Source: Williamsia soli (GTDB lineage: Bacteria > Actinomycetota > Actinomycetes > Mycobacteriales > Mycobacteriaceae). From it: DNA of 64,000 nt. Shown here in pieces: positions 9,201 to 21,758 of the stretch; the stretch's first letter is position 1, and the number at the start of each line of letters is the position of its first letter. The position numbers and the translations under genes are program-made. The notes beneath the pieces are model-generated. The model worked only from the letters and a program-made list of their open reading frames with translations, was not told the DNA's origin and ran no database searches. The stretch lies in assembly GCF_017377795.1 (NCBI RefSeq), contig NZ_JAFRDR010000010.1:1-64000 (forward strand). The letters are read 5' to 3'.

Positions 9201-9851
9201 GGACACGCGGGACATAATGGCGGCGTGCACACCGAGATCGAGGATGTCCTGCGAATCGGCGGGGTACAAGATCGGCATGTACAGGTCGGCGAGAGCCATC
9301 TCGGACGCGCAGGGAACGGTCGAACTCTTCGCACCCGGGTCGTCGCCGACCAGCGCGACGGCACCACCCGTGGGGTGGGTGCCGATGATGTTGGCGTGCC
9401 GCAGGGCGTCGGTGGCGCGGTCGAGACCCGGCGCCTTCCCGTACCAGTAGCCGACGATGCCCTGGGTTGTTCCGGCAAGCGTGCCGACCTGGGCGGCCAC
9501 CTGTGAGCCCATCACCGACGTGGCGGCGATCTCCTCGTTGAGGCCGGGGCGGTGCACGACGTCGAAGGGTGCGAGGTACTGCGCTCGGCGGGCGATCTCC
9601 AGGTCATAACCCGCCAACGGCGAGCCCTCGTAGCCCGAGATGAACGAGGCGGTGTCGAGATTCTGGCGTCGATCTAGTTTCGCGCGGTCACGGACCATCC
9701 GGACCAGGGCCTGGATACCGGTGAGATACACGGTTCCGGTCTCTCTGGTGTACCGGTCATCGAGCGAGAAGGATTCCACGGGCGAAGCGTTGCCGCCGAG
9801 TGGATCGCGATCGTGATCGCCTTCGTTGTGGTGCTGCGTTGCGAGGGTCAT
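6300..9851 (-). CDS. fused indolepyruvate:ferredoxin oxidoreductase
   Basis: This protein of 1183 residues oxidatively decarboxylates aryl or branched 2-oxo acids to acyl-CoA with ferredoxin as acceptor. The N-terminal half carries thiamine-diphosphate domains (GYEGSPLAGYD; cluster-associated CSGCPHN; GIGCHAM). A cysteine-rich iron-sulfur segment (ICEGCGDCGEKSNC) lies near residue 660. It is followed by a gamma-type domain (GIGGTGVVTVSQ) and a C-terminal DUF6537-like region, so all subunits are fused. ATG 9851 (MTLATQHH) is preferred over an ATG 34 codons upstream because a GGGAA stretch precedes it and the upstream part has low complexity. It neighbours the leucine operon and may handle the keto acids of leucine or aromatic amino acids (inference). 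Confidence 0.88.
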   Translation of the reverse strand: MTLATQHHNEGDHDRDPLGGNASPVESFSLDDRYTRETGTVYLTGIQALVRMVRDRAKLDRRQNLDTASFISGYEGSPLAGYDLEIARRAQYLAPFDVVHRPGLNEEIAATSVMGSQVAAQVGTLAGTTQGIVGYWYGKAPGLDRATDALRHANIIGTHPTGGAVALVGDDPGAKSSTVPCASEMALADLYMPILYPADSQDILDLGVHAAIMSRVSGLWTSLKISAHVADGASTADVHPDRILPVYGDLGTSPHVPSGKLLGANLMELEQNQLTTRLPRAMEYARVNRLNRITARTADDRIGIVAAGKTYMDVREALRLIGISDDELAGLGIRILKMGMVYPFEREIMNDFISGLDEVIVVEEKRDFLETMMRDILFRRPDVPNIVGKTNEDGSTLFSRFGELDIDSVTRGLANRLGKQHRVPAAMNWLETKGRGRGRIELPLAVRTPYFCSGCPHNSSTKVADGTLVGAGIGCHAMVLLMDPSQVGEIAGVTQMGGEGAQWLGMSPFVDEHHFVQNIGDGTFMHSGSLAVRSAVASGANITYKLLFNGTVAMTGGQDPVGQMTLPQIVNLLLAERVQKVVVTSDDPIRTRSLGLPGGVEVRPREEMMRIQQDLASTPGVTVLIHDQACAAEKRRKRKRGKAETPKQRVMINERICEGCGDCGEKSNCLSVHPVETDFGRKTHIDQSSCNLDFSCLKGDCPSFVTVTPSEKERVRQTVSDIAAGVLPAPSVTKDINDGFTLRVTGIGGTGVVTVSQIIATAAVLDGHVSRTVDMTGLAQKGGAVVSDVKVSARVVEQAAKVASGDCDLYLSCDGLVGVDPANLKVASPDKTTAVVSTTKIPTGAMVIDTSVSYPADSEISSSINRSVRRGIYIDSGALTLDLFGDEQFANMLMVGAAYQSGAMPISADSIERAIDLNGVATERNLQAFRRGRQVVADRDAVSAAITETHPAPPPWRPSAQAVALTASISTASPEVIATVQRRIDELAEYQDLDYATDYARFVERVARAEGDPTASGLTDTVARNLFKLMAYKDEYEVARLTQDTAFATEVAEQFGPDAKVAVRLHPPTLRALGMKNKIAIGRWGVPAMSALAKAKRLRGTKLDPFGRAEVRQTERALIGEYRDMITRVLTAMADGTVGAPQRRNVIALADLPDMVRGYEDIKMGNVERYRAAVAEQSAALGI

Positions 9852-10054
9852 GGGTGTTTCCCGGCTCTCTATGTTGTTGTTCCGCCCCGGGGGTGGTGGG
9901 GCGAGGACGTGCTTTCGGTAGTGCCGATCGTACTGCACTGTGACCGTGGTCACGAGAGTGTGGGTTGGGTAGTGAGTGGGTCGGGTTTGTTTCTTCGTCT
10001 CACCAGCTGTGTTTTTTCGCTCCGCTTCGCTACGCGGGGCGTGCGGCCCTTTAT

Positions 10055-10117
10055 CGCGTGCTCTTCCTCAGTCGACTCAGTCGCTGCGCTCCCTCGCTCC
10101 CTCGTCCAGAGCACGCG
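10055..10117. repeat. long imperfect hairpin in the 455-nt gap before the leucine operon
   Basis: The gap 9852-10306 has no convincing gene. It contains a perfect 10-bp inverted repeat, CGCGTGCTCT at 10055-10064 and AGAGCACGCG at 10108-10117. Flanking sequence is partly complementary (GGGGCGTGCGGCCC on the left, GGGCCACACGC on the right). Between the arms is pyrimidine-rich sequence with repeated gctcc/tcgct units. There is no U tract. It could be an extragenic palindromic repeat or a structured transcript. Confidence 0.4.
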
Positions 10118-10267
10118 GGCCACACGCGGGCGGGGCGAGTTCGCCTTGCTCACCGCCCCGGTAAGCCGGCGTCCCGAGAACGCGCCTATCGAGTGTCAGG
10201 GCCGGGGCGTTCTGACCCCGGATTGTGACGAATCACGTGACAATGGACTTGCCAGCGCTTATGGTGA

Positions 10268-10293
10268 TTTCAGTTAATCGCTCCTAACTGAAA
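10268..10293. promoter_or_regulatory. perfect 9-bp inverted repeat over the ribosome-binding region of the leucine operon
   Basis: TTTCAGTTA at 10268-10276 and TAACTGAAA at 10285-10293 form perfect arms around an 8-nt spacer, a 26-bp site typical of TetR or GntR operators. It ends in the Shine-Dalgarno AAAGGAG (10291-10297) of the first gene. A possible -35 box TTGCCA lies at 10249-10254. A repressor bound here could block initiation or early elongation. The TetR protein at 3069 is one candidate, but nothing in the sequence proves the pairing. Confidence 0.6.
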
Positions 10294-10306
10294 GGAGTGG
10301 ACATTG

Positions 10307-11886
10307 GTGTCCACGACGGCAGCCACAGCCCAGTGGCGGCAGGCGCACGAGAGCAATCTCGTCGAACTGCGGCGCCGACTCGATCGCGTCGCTCTGGGTG
10401 GGGGCGACAAGGCGCGTGAGCGCCACCTCAGCCGCGGCAAGCTGCTCCCGCGGGATCGCATCGACACGCTGCTCGACGCCGGTAGCCCATTCCTCGAGAT
10501 AGCACCGCTCGCAGCCGAGGACATGTACGGCGGAAAGGTGCCTGCCGCCGGTGTGATCGCCGGCATCGGCCGCGTCGCCGGCCGCGAATGCCTGATCATC
10601 GCCAATGACGCCACCGTTTCCGGCGGCACCTACTACCCGGTGACGGTCAAAAAGCATCTCCGGGCGCAGGAGATCGCCGCCGCCAACAGGTTGCCCTGCA
10701 TCTACCTGGTCGACTCCGGCGGTGCGATGCTGCTCCAGCAGGACGAGGTGTTCCCCGATCGCGACCATTTCGGTCGGATCTTCTTCAGTCAGGCCAACAT
10801 GAGTGCCGCGGGCATTCCGCAGATCTCGGCTGTCCTGGGATCGTCTACCGCCGGCGGCGCCTACGTGCCTGCGATGAGCGACGAGACGGTGATCGTCCGC
10901 GATCAGGGCACGATCTTCCTGGCGGGTCCACCGCTGGTGAAAGCAGCCACCGGTGAAGATGTCACCGCCGAGGACCTCGGTGGGGGACTGATGCATTCGA
11001 CCGTCTCCGGCGTCACCGATCACCTCGCCGACAACGACGAGGACGCCCTCGAGCGGGTCCGGGGTATTGTCGCCACGCTCGGTCCCGTGGAACCGGCGCA
11101 GTGGGAGGTCGAGCCGATCCGCGAGCCACGTGTGCCGCAAACCGACCTCTACGATGTGGTCCCCACGGACGCACGAACACCATACGACGTGCGCGCGGTC
11201 ATCGAGATCATCTCCGACGGAGGCGAATACAACGAGTTCAAGGAGGGGTACGGCACCTCACTGGTGACCGCTTTCGCCCACATCCACGGTCATCCGGTCG
11301 GCATCATCGCCAACAACGGCGTCCTGTTCAGTGAGAGCGCACTCAAAGGAGCGCACTTCATCGAACTGTGTGACAAACGCAAGATCCCGCTCGTGTTCCT
11401 GCAGAACATCACCGGATTCATGGTGGGCAAAGAGTACGAGCAGGGTGGTATCGCGAAGAACGGCGCCAAGATGGTGACCGCGGTGGCCTGCGCGCGGGTG
11501 CCCAAGTTCACCGTGATGATCGGCGGATCTTTCGGGGCGGGTAACTATTCGATGTGTGGCAGGTCGTATTCGCCGCGTTTCCTGTGGATGTGGCCGAACG
11601 CCCGCATCTCGGTGATGGGTGGCCCACAGGCCGCCGACACCCTGGCCACCGTGCGTCGCAATCAGATCGAACGTGGCGGGGACGAATGGTCGAGCGAGGA
11701 CGAAGAACAGTTCAAATCGCCGATTCGCGAACAGTTCGAACGCCAATCCGACGCCTACTACTCGACCGCGCGACTCTGGGATGACGGTGTGATCGACCCC
11801 GCCGATACCCGTACTGTTCTCGGACTGGCACTCGCTGCAGCGCGTCACGCGCCGCTCGCGCCGGTCTCCTATGGCGTCTTCCGGAT

Positions 11887-11890
<4 letters not shown>
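10307..11890 (+). CDS. accD1: acyl-CoA carboxylase carboxyltransferase (beta) subunit, methylcrotonyl-CoA type
   Basis: This carboxyltransferase of 527 residues transfers carboxyl from biotin to an acyl-CoA, most likely 3-methylcrotonyl-CoA in leucine breakdown. The N- and C-terminal crotonase-like halves are complete; acyl-CoA/biotin pocket segments include [16 protein letters not shown] and [17 protein letters not shown] 10307 follows AAAGGAG by 9 nt; an adjacent TTG at 10304 is an alternative. It is the first gene of the operon and overlaps accA1 by 4 nt. Gene order matches M. tuberculosis Rv2502c and neighbours, which supports the methylcrotonyl-CoA assignment over propionyl- or acetyl-CoA. 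Confidence 0.92.
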
Positions 11891-13904
<2,014 letters not shown>

Positions 13905-13908
<4 letters not shown>

Positions 13909-15077
13909 GCGTGACCGATGACCTGACAACGGAATACGACGAACTCCGCAAGACCGTTGCTGATTTCGCGAAGTCCGTGGTGGCGCCGGTGTCGGCGAAG
14001 CACGATGCAGAACACAGTTTTCCGTACGACGTGGTGCGCCAGATGGGCGAGATGGGCTTGTTCGGGCTGCCTTTCCCGGAAGAGTACGGCGGCATGGGCG
14101 GCGACTATTTTGCGCTGTCCCTCGCTCTCGAGGAACTCGGGAAGGTCGATCAATCGGTGGCCATCACGCTGGAAGCCGGGGTAGGGCTGGGCGCGATGCC
14201 CATCTACCGATTCGGCAGTGAAGAGCAGAAGCAGACCTGGCTGCCTGATTTGACCGCTGGCCGTGCGCTGGCCGGCTTCGGACTGACAGAGCCCGGTGCG
14301 GGGTCGGATGCCGGAGCGACGGCCACGACCGCCAAAGAAGACGGTGATCACTGGATCATCAACGGCTCCAAACAGTTCATCACCAATTCCGGTACCGACA
14401 TCACCTCGCTGGTGACGGTCACCGCAGTCACCGGCGACCGTGCACCCGGTCCGGACGGACGACCGCGCAAGGAGCTCTCCACCATCATCGTGCCCAGCGG
14501 CACAACCGGATTCGTGGCCGAACCTGCCTACAACAAAGTCGGTTGGAATGCCTCCGACACACACCCACTGAGCTTCTCCGACGCCAGGGTTCCCCTGGAA
14601 AACCTGCTGGGCGAGCGCGGCCGTGGGTACGCGAATTTCTTGTCGATCCTCGACGAGGGTCGGATCGCCATCGCGGCGTTGGCGACGGGCGTGGCACAGG
14701 GCTGCGTCGATGAAAGCGTGAAGTACGCCAAGGAGCGGCAATCGTTCGGTAAGGCGATCGGCGAATACCAGTCGGTGGCGTTCACCATCGCGCGGATGGA
14801 AGCGAGGGCTCACACCGCGCGGACCGCGTACTATCACGCTGCCTCGAAAATGCTTGCCGGCAAGCCCTTCAAGAAGGAAGCGGCCATCGCCAAGATGGTG
14901 TCCAGTGAGGCCGCGATGGACAATGCCCGTGCGGCCACCCAGATTCACGGTGGCTACGGATTCATGAACGAGTACCCGGTTGCGCGCCATTATCGGGATT
15001 CGAAGATCCTCGAGATCGGCGAAGGAACCACTGAGGTGCAACTCATGCTGATCGCGCGGGAACTGGGGTTCTCATGA
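13905..15077 (+). CDS. fadE19: acyl-CoA dehydrogenase, isovaleryl-CoA type
   Basis: This FAD-dependent acyl-CoA dehydrogenase of 390 residues has the family signatures [14 protein letters not shown] and QIHGGYGF. By position in the operon it should oxidise isovaleryl-CoA to 3-methylcrotonyl-CoA, as proposed for FadE19 (Rv2500c). A Glu sits in the EGT motif near the C-terminus (LEIGEGTTE), the usual base position of short- and medium-chain dehydrogenases. Human isovaleryl-CoA dehydrogenase has its base elsewhere, so substrate preference should be treated with care. Both ends overlap neighbours by ATGA. Confidence 0.9.
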
Positions 15078-15574
15078 GCGACACCCCTCAGGCATCCGGA
15101 CAGCCCAGACGGGTGACTCAGCGCGGCTTGTGGTTCGACGAGTTCGAGGTCGACACGGTGTACGAGCACAGACCCGGGCGCACGGTGACCGAAGCCGACA
15201 ACGTACTGTTCACCACACTGACCATGAACTCCCAAGCGCTGCACCTCGATGCTGCTTTCGCCGCAACCCAGCCGGGATTCGGCGGGGAGCGCCTTGTGAA
15301 CTCGATGTTCACGCTCTCGACGATCGTCGGACTGTCGGTGAGCCAGTTGACGCAGGGAACGCTGGTTGCGAACCTGGGCTTTTCAGAGATCGCCTTCCCC
15401 AAACCGATGTTCCACGGCGACACCCTGTATGCCGAAACGGTCTGCACGGGAAAACGGGAAAGCAAATCGCGGCCGGGCGAAGGCGTGGTGTCATTGCGAC
15501 ATATCGGAAAGAACCAGCACGGCGATGTTGTGGCCATCGCACAGCGTTCGACTTTGATACGCAAGGAACCGTAA
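15074..15574 (+). CDS. MaoC-like (R)-specific enoyl-CoA hydratase
   Basis: This hot-dog-fold protein of 166 residues matches the MaoC dehydratase family, with the N-terminal strand-turn GLWFDEFEVDTVYEH and the central GTLVANLGFSEIAFPKPMFHGDTL. Its homologue in the M. tuberculosis cluster (Rv2499c) lies beside the CitE-type lyase, and the pair is thought to convert 3-methylglutaconyl-CoA to (R)-HMG-CoA and cleave it. It overlaps fadE19 by 4 nt and is 24 nt from the lyase gene. Confidence 0.88.
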   Translation: MSDTPQASGQPRRVTQRGLWFDEFEVDTVYEHRPGRTVTEADNVLFTTLTMNSQALHLDAAFAATQPGFGGERLVNSMFTLSTIVGLSVSQLTQGTLVANLGFSEIAFPKPMFHGDTLYAETVCTGKRESKSRPGEGVVSLRHIGKNQHGDVVAIAQRSTLIRKEP

Positions 15575-15598
15575 CAACACCACACAGGAGGAACCACG

Positions 15599-16435
15599 GT
15601 GACGAACTGGAGCCCACCCGGTCCGGCGATTTTGTTCTGCCCGGCCGACCGACCGGAGCGATACGCCAAGGCGGCCGAGCGGGCCGACGCCGTCATCATC
15701 GATCTCGAGGATGCCGTTCGCGCCGAGGCGCGTGACGGGGCCCGCGAAGCACTGATCAGCACGCCGATCGATCCGAACGTCACCATCGTGCGGATCAACT
15801 CCGCGGGCACCGGCGATCACTTCAGGGACATCAAAGCGCTCGCACAGACCGACTACCGCGTGGTCATGCTGGCCAAGGCGGAGAGCGCCGAGGAAGTCGC
15901 CGGCGTCGGGTACCAGGTGATCGCGCTGATCGAGACACCGACGGGTGCCATGCACGCCGACGAGATCGCGGCGGCGCCCAATTGCATCGGACTCATGTGG
16001 GGCGCCGAGGACCTGGTCGCCTCGATGGGTGGTCGCTCGAGTCGTTTCACCGCCGCGGAGGACAACACCGGGCGTTATCGCGATGTGGTGCGTCAGGTCC
16101 GGGCGATGGTTCGGTTGGCGTGCGCGACCCATGGCCGCTTCGCCATCGACGCAGTGCACATCGAGATCGCCGACACCGACGGTCTGCACGCCGAGGCGCT
16201 GGACGCGGTGAACCTGGGTTACGAGGCCACCGCGTGCATCCATCCGTCACAGGTGGAGATCGTGCGCTCCGCGTATCGCCCGACCGAGGGCGAGGTTAGT
16301 TGGGCCAGGGAAGTTCTCGAAGCCGCGGAGAACAACCCCGGGGGTGTTTTCAGGGTGGGGAATCAGATGATCGATTCGCCGTTGCTCGGTCAGGCGGAGG
16401 CGATCATGCGCCGAGCCGAGTCCATCGGCACATAG
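15599..16435 (+). CDS. citE: CitE-type beta-hydroxyacyl-CoA lyase
   Basis: This HpcH/HpaI-aldolase (citrate lyase beta-like) protein has 278 residues, with the barrel segments [16 protein letters not shown] and GLMWGAEDL. Magnesium-binding acidic residues are in place. Its M. tuberculosis counterpart Rv2498c has been described as a stereospecific lyase acting on (R)-HMG-CoA in leucine catabolism and on citramalyl-CoA in itaconate removal. The same role fits here because all partner genes are present. The GTG start follows GGAGGAACCAC by a short spacer. No other citrate lyase subunits are nearby. Confidence 0.88.
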   Translation: MTNWSPPGPAILFCPADRPERYAKAAERADAVIIDLEDAVRAEARDGAREALISTPIDPNVTIVRINSAGTGDHFRDIKALAQTDYRVVMLAKAESAEEVAGVGYQVIALIETPTGAMHADEIAAAPNCIGLMWGAEDLVASMGGRSSRFTAAEDNTGRYRDVVRQVRAMVRLACATHGRFAIDAVHIEIADTDGLHAEALDAVNLGYEATACIHPSQVEIVRSAYRPTEGEVSWAREVLEAAENNPGGVFRVGNQMIDSPLLGQAEAIMRRAESIGT

Positions 16436-16455
16436 AACAACCAGGAGCGTCGAAG

Positions 16456-18075
16456 ATGAGCGAGTTGTCGTACACCCAGGGCGAGGCCACCCCGCCGCTG
16501 CTGACCGTGACCATCGGAGAATCGCTGCGGGCGACCGCAGAGAAGTTCGCCGACAACGACGCCGTCATCGACGCGGCGACGGGACAGCGCTGGACCTACC
16601 GAGAGTTCCGGGAGCGGGTACGGGCGCTCGCCGCAGGGTTCGCACGCAGTGGACTCGTCCCGGGAGATCGGGTGGGGTTGTGGGCTCCCAACTGCGTCGA
16701 ATGGGTGCTGACCCAGTACGCCACCGCCGAACTCGGACTGATCCTGGTCAATCTGAACCCGGCCTACCGGCAGACCGAGATCGAGTTCGCCCTGAACCAG
16801 TCCGGCGCCCGCACCGTGATCGCTGCACGCGAGTTCCGGGGCGCCGACTACGCCGGTATGCTCGCCGCCGCGCTCGAGAAGTGCCCGCAGTTCTCCGCTG
16901 CGGTGCTCCTCGGTTCGCCGGAATGGACCGAACTCACCTCGACACCGGACGAATCGGAGCTCTCGGAGCTCGACGCCGCGGCGGCTGCACTGTCGCCGGA
17001 GGATCCGATCAACATCCAGTACACCTCTGGCACGACCGGAAACCCCAAGGGCGCCACGCTGTCCCACCGCAACATTCTGAACAACGGCTACCTTGTCGGT
17101 GAACTCTGTAATTACACCGACGCGGACCGCATCTGCATCCCGGTGCCGTTCTACCACTGCTTCGGGATGGTGATGGGCAACCTCGCGGCCACCACCCACG
17201 GTGCCGCAATCGTGATCCCGGCGCCGGGGTTTGACCCGGGACTCACTCTCAAAGCGGTTGCGACAGAGAAATGTACGAGTCTGTACGGCGTGCCGACGAT
17301 GTTCATCGCCGAACTCGCGCTCAGTGATTTCGATGACTACGACCTGAGCAGTCTGCGTACCGGGATCATGGCGGGCTCACCGTGTCCGGCCGAGGTCATG
17401 CGGCAGGTCATCAACAAGATGCACATGTCCGAGGTGTCGATCTGTTACGGCATGACCGAGACGTCGCCGGTCTCGACGCAGACCCGAGCCGACGACACCT
17501 TCGAGCGACGGGTGGGGACGGTCGGCCGGGTGGGTCCGCACCTGGAGATCAAGGTCGTCGATCCGATCACCGGCGAGACCGCACCACGGGGCGAGACGGG
17601 CGAGTTCTGCACCCGGGGCTACAGCGTGATGGTCGGTTACTGGAACCAGCCGGACAAGACCGCGGAGGCACTCGACACCGACGGCTGGATGCACACCGGT
17701 GATCTCGCGGTGATGGACGCGGACGGGTACGTGCAGATCACCGGACGGATCAAGGACATGGTCATCCGGGGCGGGGAGAACATCTACCCTCGCGAGATCG
17801 AGGAGTTCCTCTACACCCATCCCGACATTCTCGACGCCCAGGTGATCGGCGTCCCGGATGAGAAGTACGGCGAAGAGTTGATGGCCTGGATCAGGCTGCG
17901 TGACGGCGTCACCGGCTTCACGGCCGAAGATCTTCGAGAGTTCGCCGACGGCAAGGTGGCCCGGCACAAGATCCCGAAATACGTGCACGTCGTCGACGAG
18001 TTCCCGATGACGGTCACCGGCAAGGTCCGGAAAGTGCAGATGCGAGAGCAGGCTGTCGGCATACTCGGGGGGTGA
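16456..18075 (+). CDS. fadD35: acyl-CoA ligase (AMP-forming), FadD35-like
   Basis: This adenylate-forming ligase of 539 residues has the AMP-binding loop [12 protein letters not shown] near residue 190. It also carries [13 protein letters not shown], the hinge [20 protein letters not shown] and a C-terminal catalytic Lys in TVTGKVRK. It should activate a branched or medium-chain acid feeding the leucine or isovalerate pathway. ATG 16456 is selected because CAGGAG at 16442-16447 precedes it; the open frame extends back into citE but that part is not protein-like. Its stop overlaps the start of the next ligase. Confidence 0.88.
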   Translation: MSELSYTQGEATPPLLTVTIGESLRATAEKFADNDAVIDAATGQRWTYREFRERVRALAAGFARSGLVPGDRVGLWAPNCVEWVLTQYATAELGLILVNLNPAYRQTEIEFALNQSGARTVIAAREFRGADYAGMLAAALEKCPQFSAAVLLGSPEWTELTSTPDESELSELDAAAAALSPEDPINIQYTSGTTGNPKGATLSHRNILNNGYLVGELCNYTDADRICIPVPFYHCFGMVMGNLAATTHGAAIVIPAPGFDPGLTLKAVATEKCTSLYGVPTMFIAELALSDFDDYDLSSLRTGIMAGSPCPAEVMRQVINKMHMSEVSICYGMTETSPVSTQTRADDTFERRVGTVGRVGPHLEIKVVDPITGETAPRGETGEFCTRGYSVMVGYWNQPDKTAEALDTDGWMHTGDLAVMDADGYVQITGRIKDMVIRGGENIYPREIEEFLYTHPDILDAQVIGVPDEKYGEELMAWIRLRDGVTGFTAEDLREFADGKVARHKIPKYVHVVDEFPMTVTGKVRKVQMREQAVGILGG

Positions 18076-20057
18076 CGACAAGCGCTATCGAAGATTTTGC
18101 CGCCCGCGTCGGCGCCGAGCGTGGCCTCGACCTCACCGGCTATGAGGCGTTGTGGCAGTGGTCGATCGAGCACCCAGAGCAGTTCTGGCGTGAGCTGTGG
18201 AACCGGTATGCGCTCACCCCGTCCGGTGGCACGGAGTTGGGGGAGTCCGACGAGGACGTCCTCGCAGACCCGACCATGCCGGGTGCTCGCTGGTTCCCGG
18301 GAGTGTCGCTGAACTATGTGGACCAGATCCTGAGGCACACCGGCCTCCCGCGCGCCGCCATCGTCGGGCTGACGGAGGACGGCGGGCGAACCGAAATTGC
18401 CTGGTCAGAGCTCGCTCCGCAGGTGGCGGGGGTCGCGGCGACGTTGCGGGAGTTCGGTGTCGGGCGCGGTGACCGGGTAGTCGCCTATCTGCCGCACGTG
18501 CCCGAAGCCGTGATCGCGTTCCTCGCGGCGGCGTCTCTCGGCGCTGTGTTCTCCGGCTGCGGCCAGGACTATGCGCCGGCGGGAGCCGCCGGCCGTCTCG
18601 CCCAGCTCGGGCCCAAGGTGCTGGTGTGGGCCGACGGCTATCGGTACGGCGGGAAATGGATCGACAAGCGCGGTGACAGCGCCGAGTTGGCAGCGTTGCT
18701 CCCCACGCTCGCGGGTCAGCTGGTGGTGAGGGTGGGCGACCAGCAGGCGCAGCGGAGCGCAGATCAACCCTCCGGCGGTGAACCGTTCACCACTGCAACC
18801 GAGTTCACCGCAGCGGCGAGCCGGCCGGCGGACTTGATCACCGAGCCGGTGCCCTTCGACCATCCGCTCTGGGTGCTGTTCAGCTCCGGCACGACCGGTA
18901 AACCCAAGGGCATCATGCACGGCCACGGTGGGGTGCTGCTCGAGCACCTCAAAGCCGTTGGCCTGCACGCCGACCTGGATTCCGACGACGTGTTCTTCTG
19001 GCAGACCGCGTTGAGCTGGATGATGTGGAACTATCAGATCGCGGGGCTTCTTGTCGGGGCCCGGATCGTCTGTTACAGCGGACATCCCCTGTACCCCGAT
19101 GCCGATCGGCTCTGGCAGGTCGTCGAGTCGGAGAAGGTCAGCTACTTCGGGACGAGCCCAGGGCAACTGCAGGCGTCTCGCAAGGCAAACCTGAACCCGG
19201 GGTCCGATCATGAGCTCGCTGCGCTCCGCACGATCGGCAGCACCGGTTCGACCCTGGCTGCCGACCTGTTCGTGTGGATCGACGAGCATGTGCGGCAGGG
19301 AATCCCGGTGTCGTCGATCAGTGGTGGTACCGACGTGGTCACCGCGTTCGCGGGCGGATCACCGGGGATCGCGGTCGTCGCGGGAGAATTGTCGGTCCGC
19401 TACCTCGGGGTGGAGTTGGAGAGCTGGAGTCCGGACTGCACGCCTCTGGTGGGGGAGGTGGGCGAGATGGTGATCACCACTGCGATGCCGTCGATGCCGG
19501 TGGGATTCTGGGACGACCCCGACGGCGAGCGCTACCGCGCGGCCTACTTCGATCATCAGTGGTCCGCCGGACCGAGGCCGCATGTGTGGCGCCACGGGGA
19601 TTGGGTGACGCTCACCGAGCGGGGCTCGATCGTCATCCATGGACGGAGCGACGCGACCCTGAATCGCAACGGCATCCGGATGGGGTCCGCGGACATCTAC
19701 GAGGTCGTCGAGGCGATCGACCAGGTCTCAGAGGGATTCGTGCTCGGTGTCGACGGCCCCGGCGGTGCCTACTGGATGCCGCTGTTCGTCACGCTGACAC
19801 CAGGGTCGAACCTGGACGACGCGCTGATCGCCGAGATCCGGTCCGAGATCCGGGCCCGGCTGTCACCGCGCCATGTGCCCGACGAGGTGATCGTCGCGCC
19901 CGGCATCCCGCACACCCGGACCGGGAAGAAGTTGGAGGTCCCGGTGACAGCCATCCTCGCCGGACGATCTGATGTCGCGGTCGATCCACGCTCGGTCGAC
20001 GACCCTGATCTGCTGGGGTGGTTCCGCGAGCGCGGTGCCGAACACAGCTGGGCCTGA
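18072..20057 (+). CDS. aacS: acetoacetyl-CoA synthetase
   Basis: This protein of 661 residues is an acetoacetate-CoA ligase of the ACS-like adenylating family. An N-terminal ACS-type cap contains the segment [13 protein letters not shown]. It also has [28 protein letters not shown] (aromatic-rich substrate region) and the C-terminal Lys in [10 protein letters not shown]. It converts the acetoacetate released by HMG-CoA cleavage to acetoacetyl-CoA. In M. tuberculosis the matching cluster encodes a CoA-transferase (scoA/scoB) instead, so this operon uses an ATP-dependent route. GTG 18072 overlaps the fadD35 stop. Confidence 0.88.
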   Translation: MTTSAIEDFAARVGAERGLDLTGYEALWQWSIEHPEQFWRELWNRYALTPSGGTELGESDEDVLADPTMPGARWFPGVSLNYVDQILRHTGLPRAAIVGLTEDGGRTEIAWSELAPQVAGVAATLREFGVGRGDRVVAYLPHVPEAVIAFLAAASLGAVFSGCGQDYAPAGAAGRLAQLGPKVLVWADGYRYGGKWIDKRGDSAELAALLPTLAGQLVVRVGDQQAQRSADQPSGGEPFTTATEFTAAASRPADLITEPVPFDHPLWVLFSSGTTGKPKGIMHGHGGVLLEHLKAVGLHADLDSDDVFFWQTALSWMMWNYQIAGLLVGARIVCYSGHPLYPDADRLWQVVESEKVSYFGTSPGQLQASRKANLNPGSDHELAALRTIGSTGSTLAADLFVWIDEHVRQGIPVSSISGGTDVVTAFAGGSPGIAVVAGELSVRYLGVELESWSPDCTPLVGEVGEMVITTAMPSMPVGFWDDPDGERYRAAYFDHQWSAGPRPHVWRHGDWVTLTERGSIVIHGRSDATLNRNGIRMGSADIYEVVEAIDQVSEGFVLGVDGPGGAYWMPLFVTLTPGSNLDDALIAEIRSEIRARLSPRHVPDEVIVAPGIPHTRTGKKLEVPVTAILAGRSDVAVDPRSVDDPDLLGWFRERGAEHSWA

Positions 20058-20289
20058 ACCCTGCGGTTCGTTGCGTTCAGCGCGCGTCAAATCGTTCACA
20101 TGGTGCCGGCACACATGATCCGATGACTCGGCGTGACGCAGGACCGTGCCCCCTGCATCGTCCACACCGCCAACCGTAGTTCCGACAGATGACACGAGGA
20201 CCTCGGACGGACGACGTCGCAGCGAAATCGGACCTTGTCGCCACCGGAGCATGTACTAGCGTGGTGCCCGACGAACAACAGGTCCGTGA

Positions 20290-21591
<1,302 letters not shown>

Positions 21592-21626
21592 GGACACCTG
21601 ATGCGGTTCTGATCCGCACGCACGAT

Positions 21627-21667
21627 CCGGGCACTGTCACCGAGGAAACTCGGACGACGGTGCCCGG
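21627..21667. other. nested hairpin with GAAA tetraloop between DUF5336 gene and perM
   Basis: CCGGGCAC at 21627-21634 pairs perfectly with GTGCCCGG at 21660-21667. Inside, CCGAG (21640-21644) and CTCGG (21649-21653) close a GAAA loop. It lies 36 nt after the DUF5336 stop and 90 nt before perM. There is no U tract, so it may be a non-canonical terminator, a processing site or part of the perM leader. Confidence 0.45.
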
Positions 21668-21758
21668 ACTCGCGTGATTGCAGTTACGTTGCGGTGGATC
21701 GCGAATCGACCGGCGCGCCTGCACGGCCGTTCGCCGGGCGAATGACACCCTGACAAGG

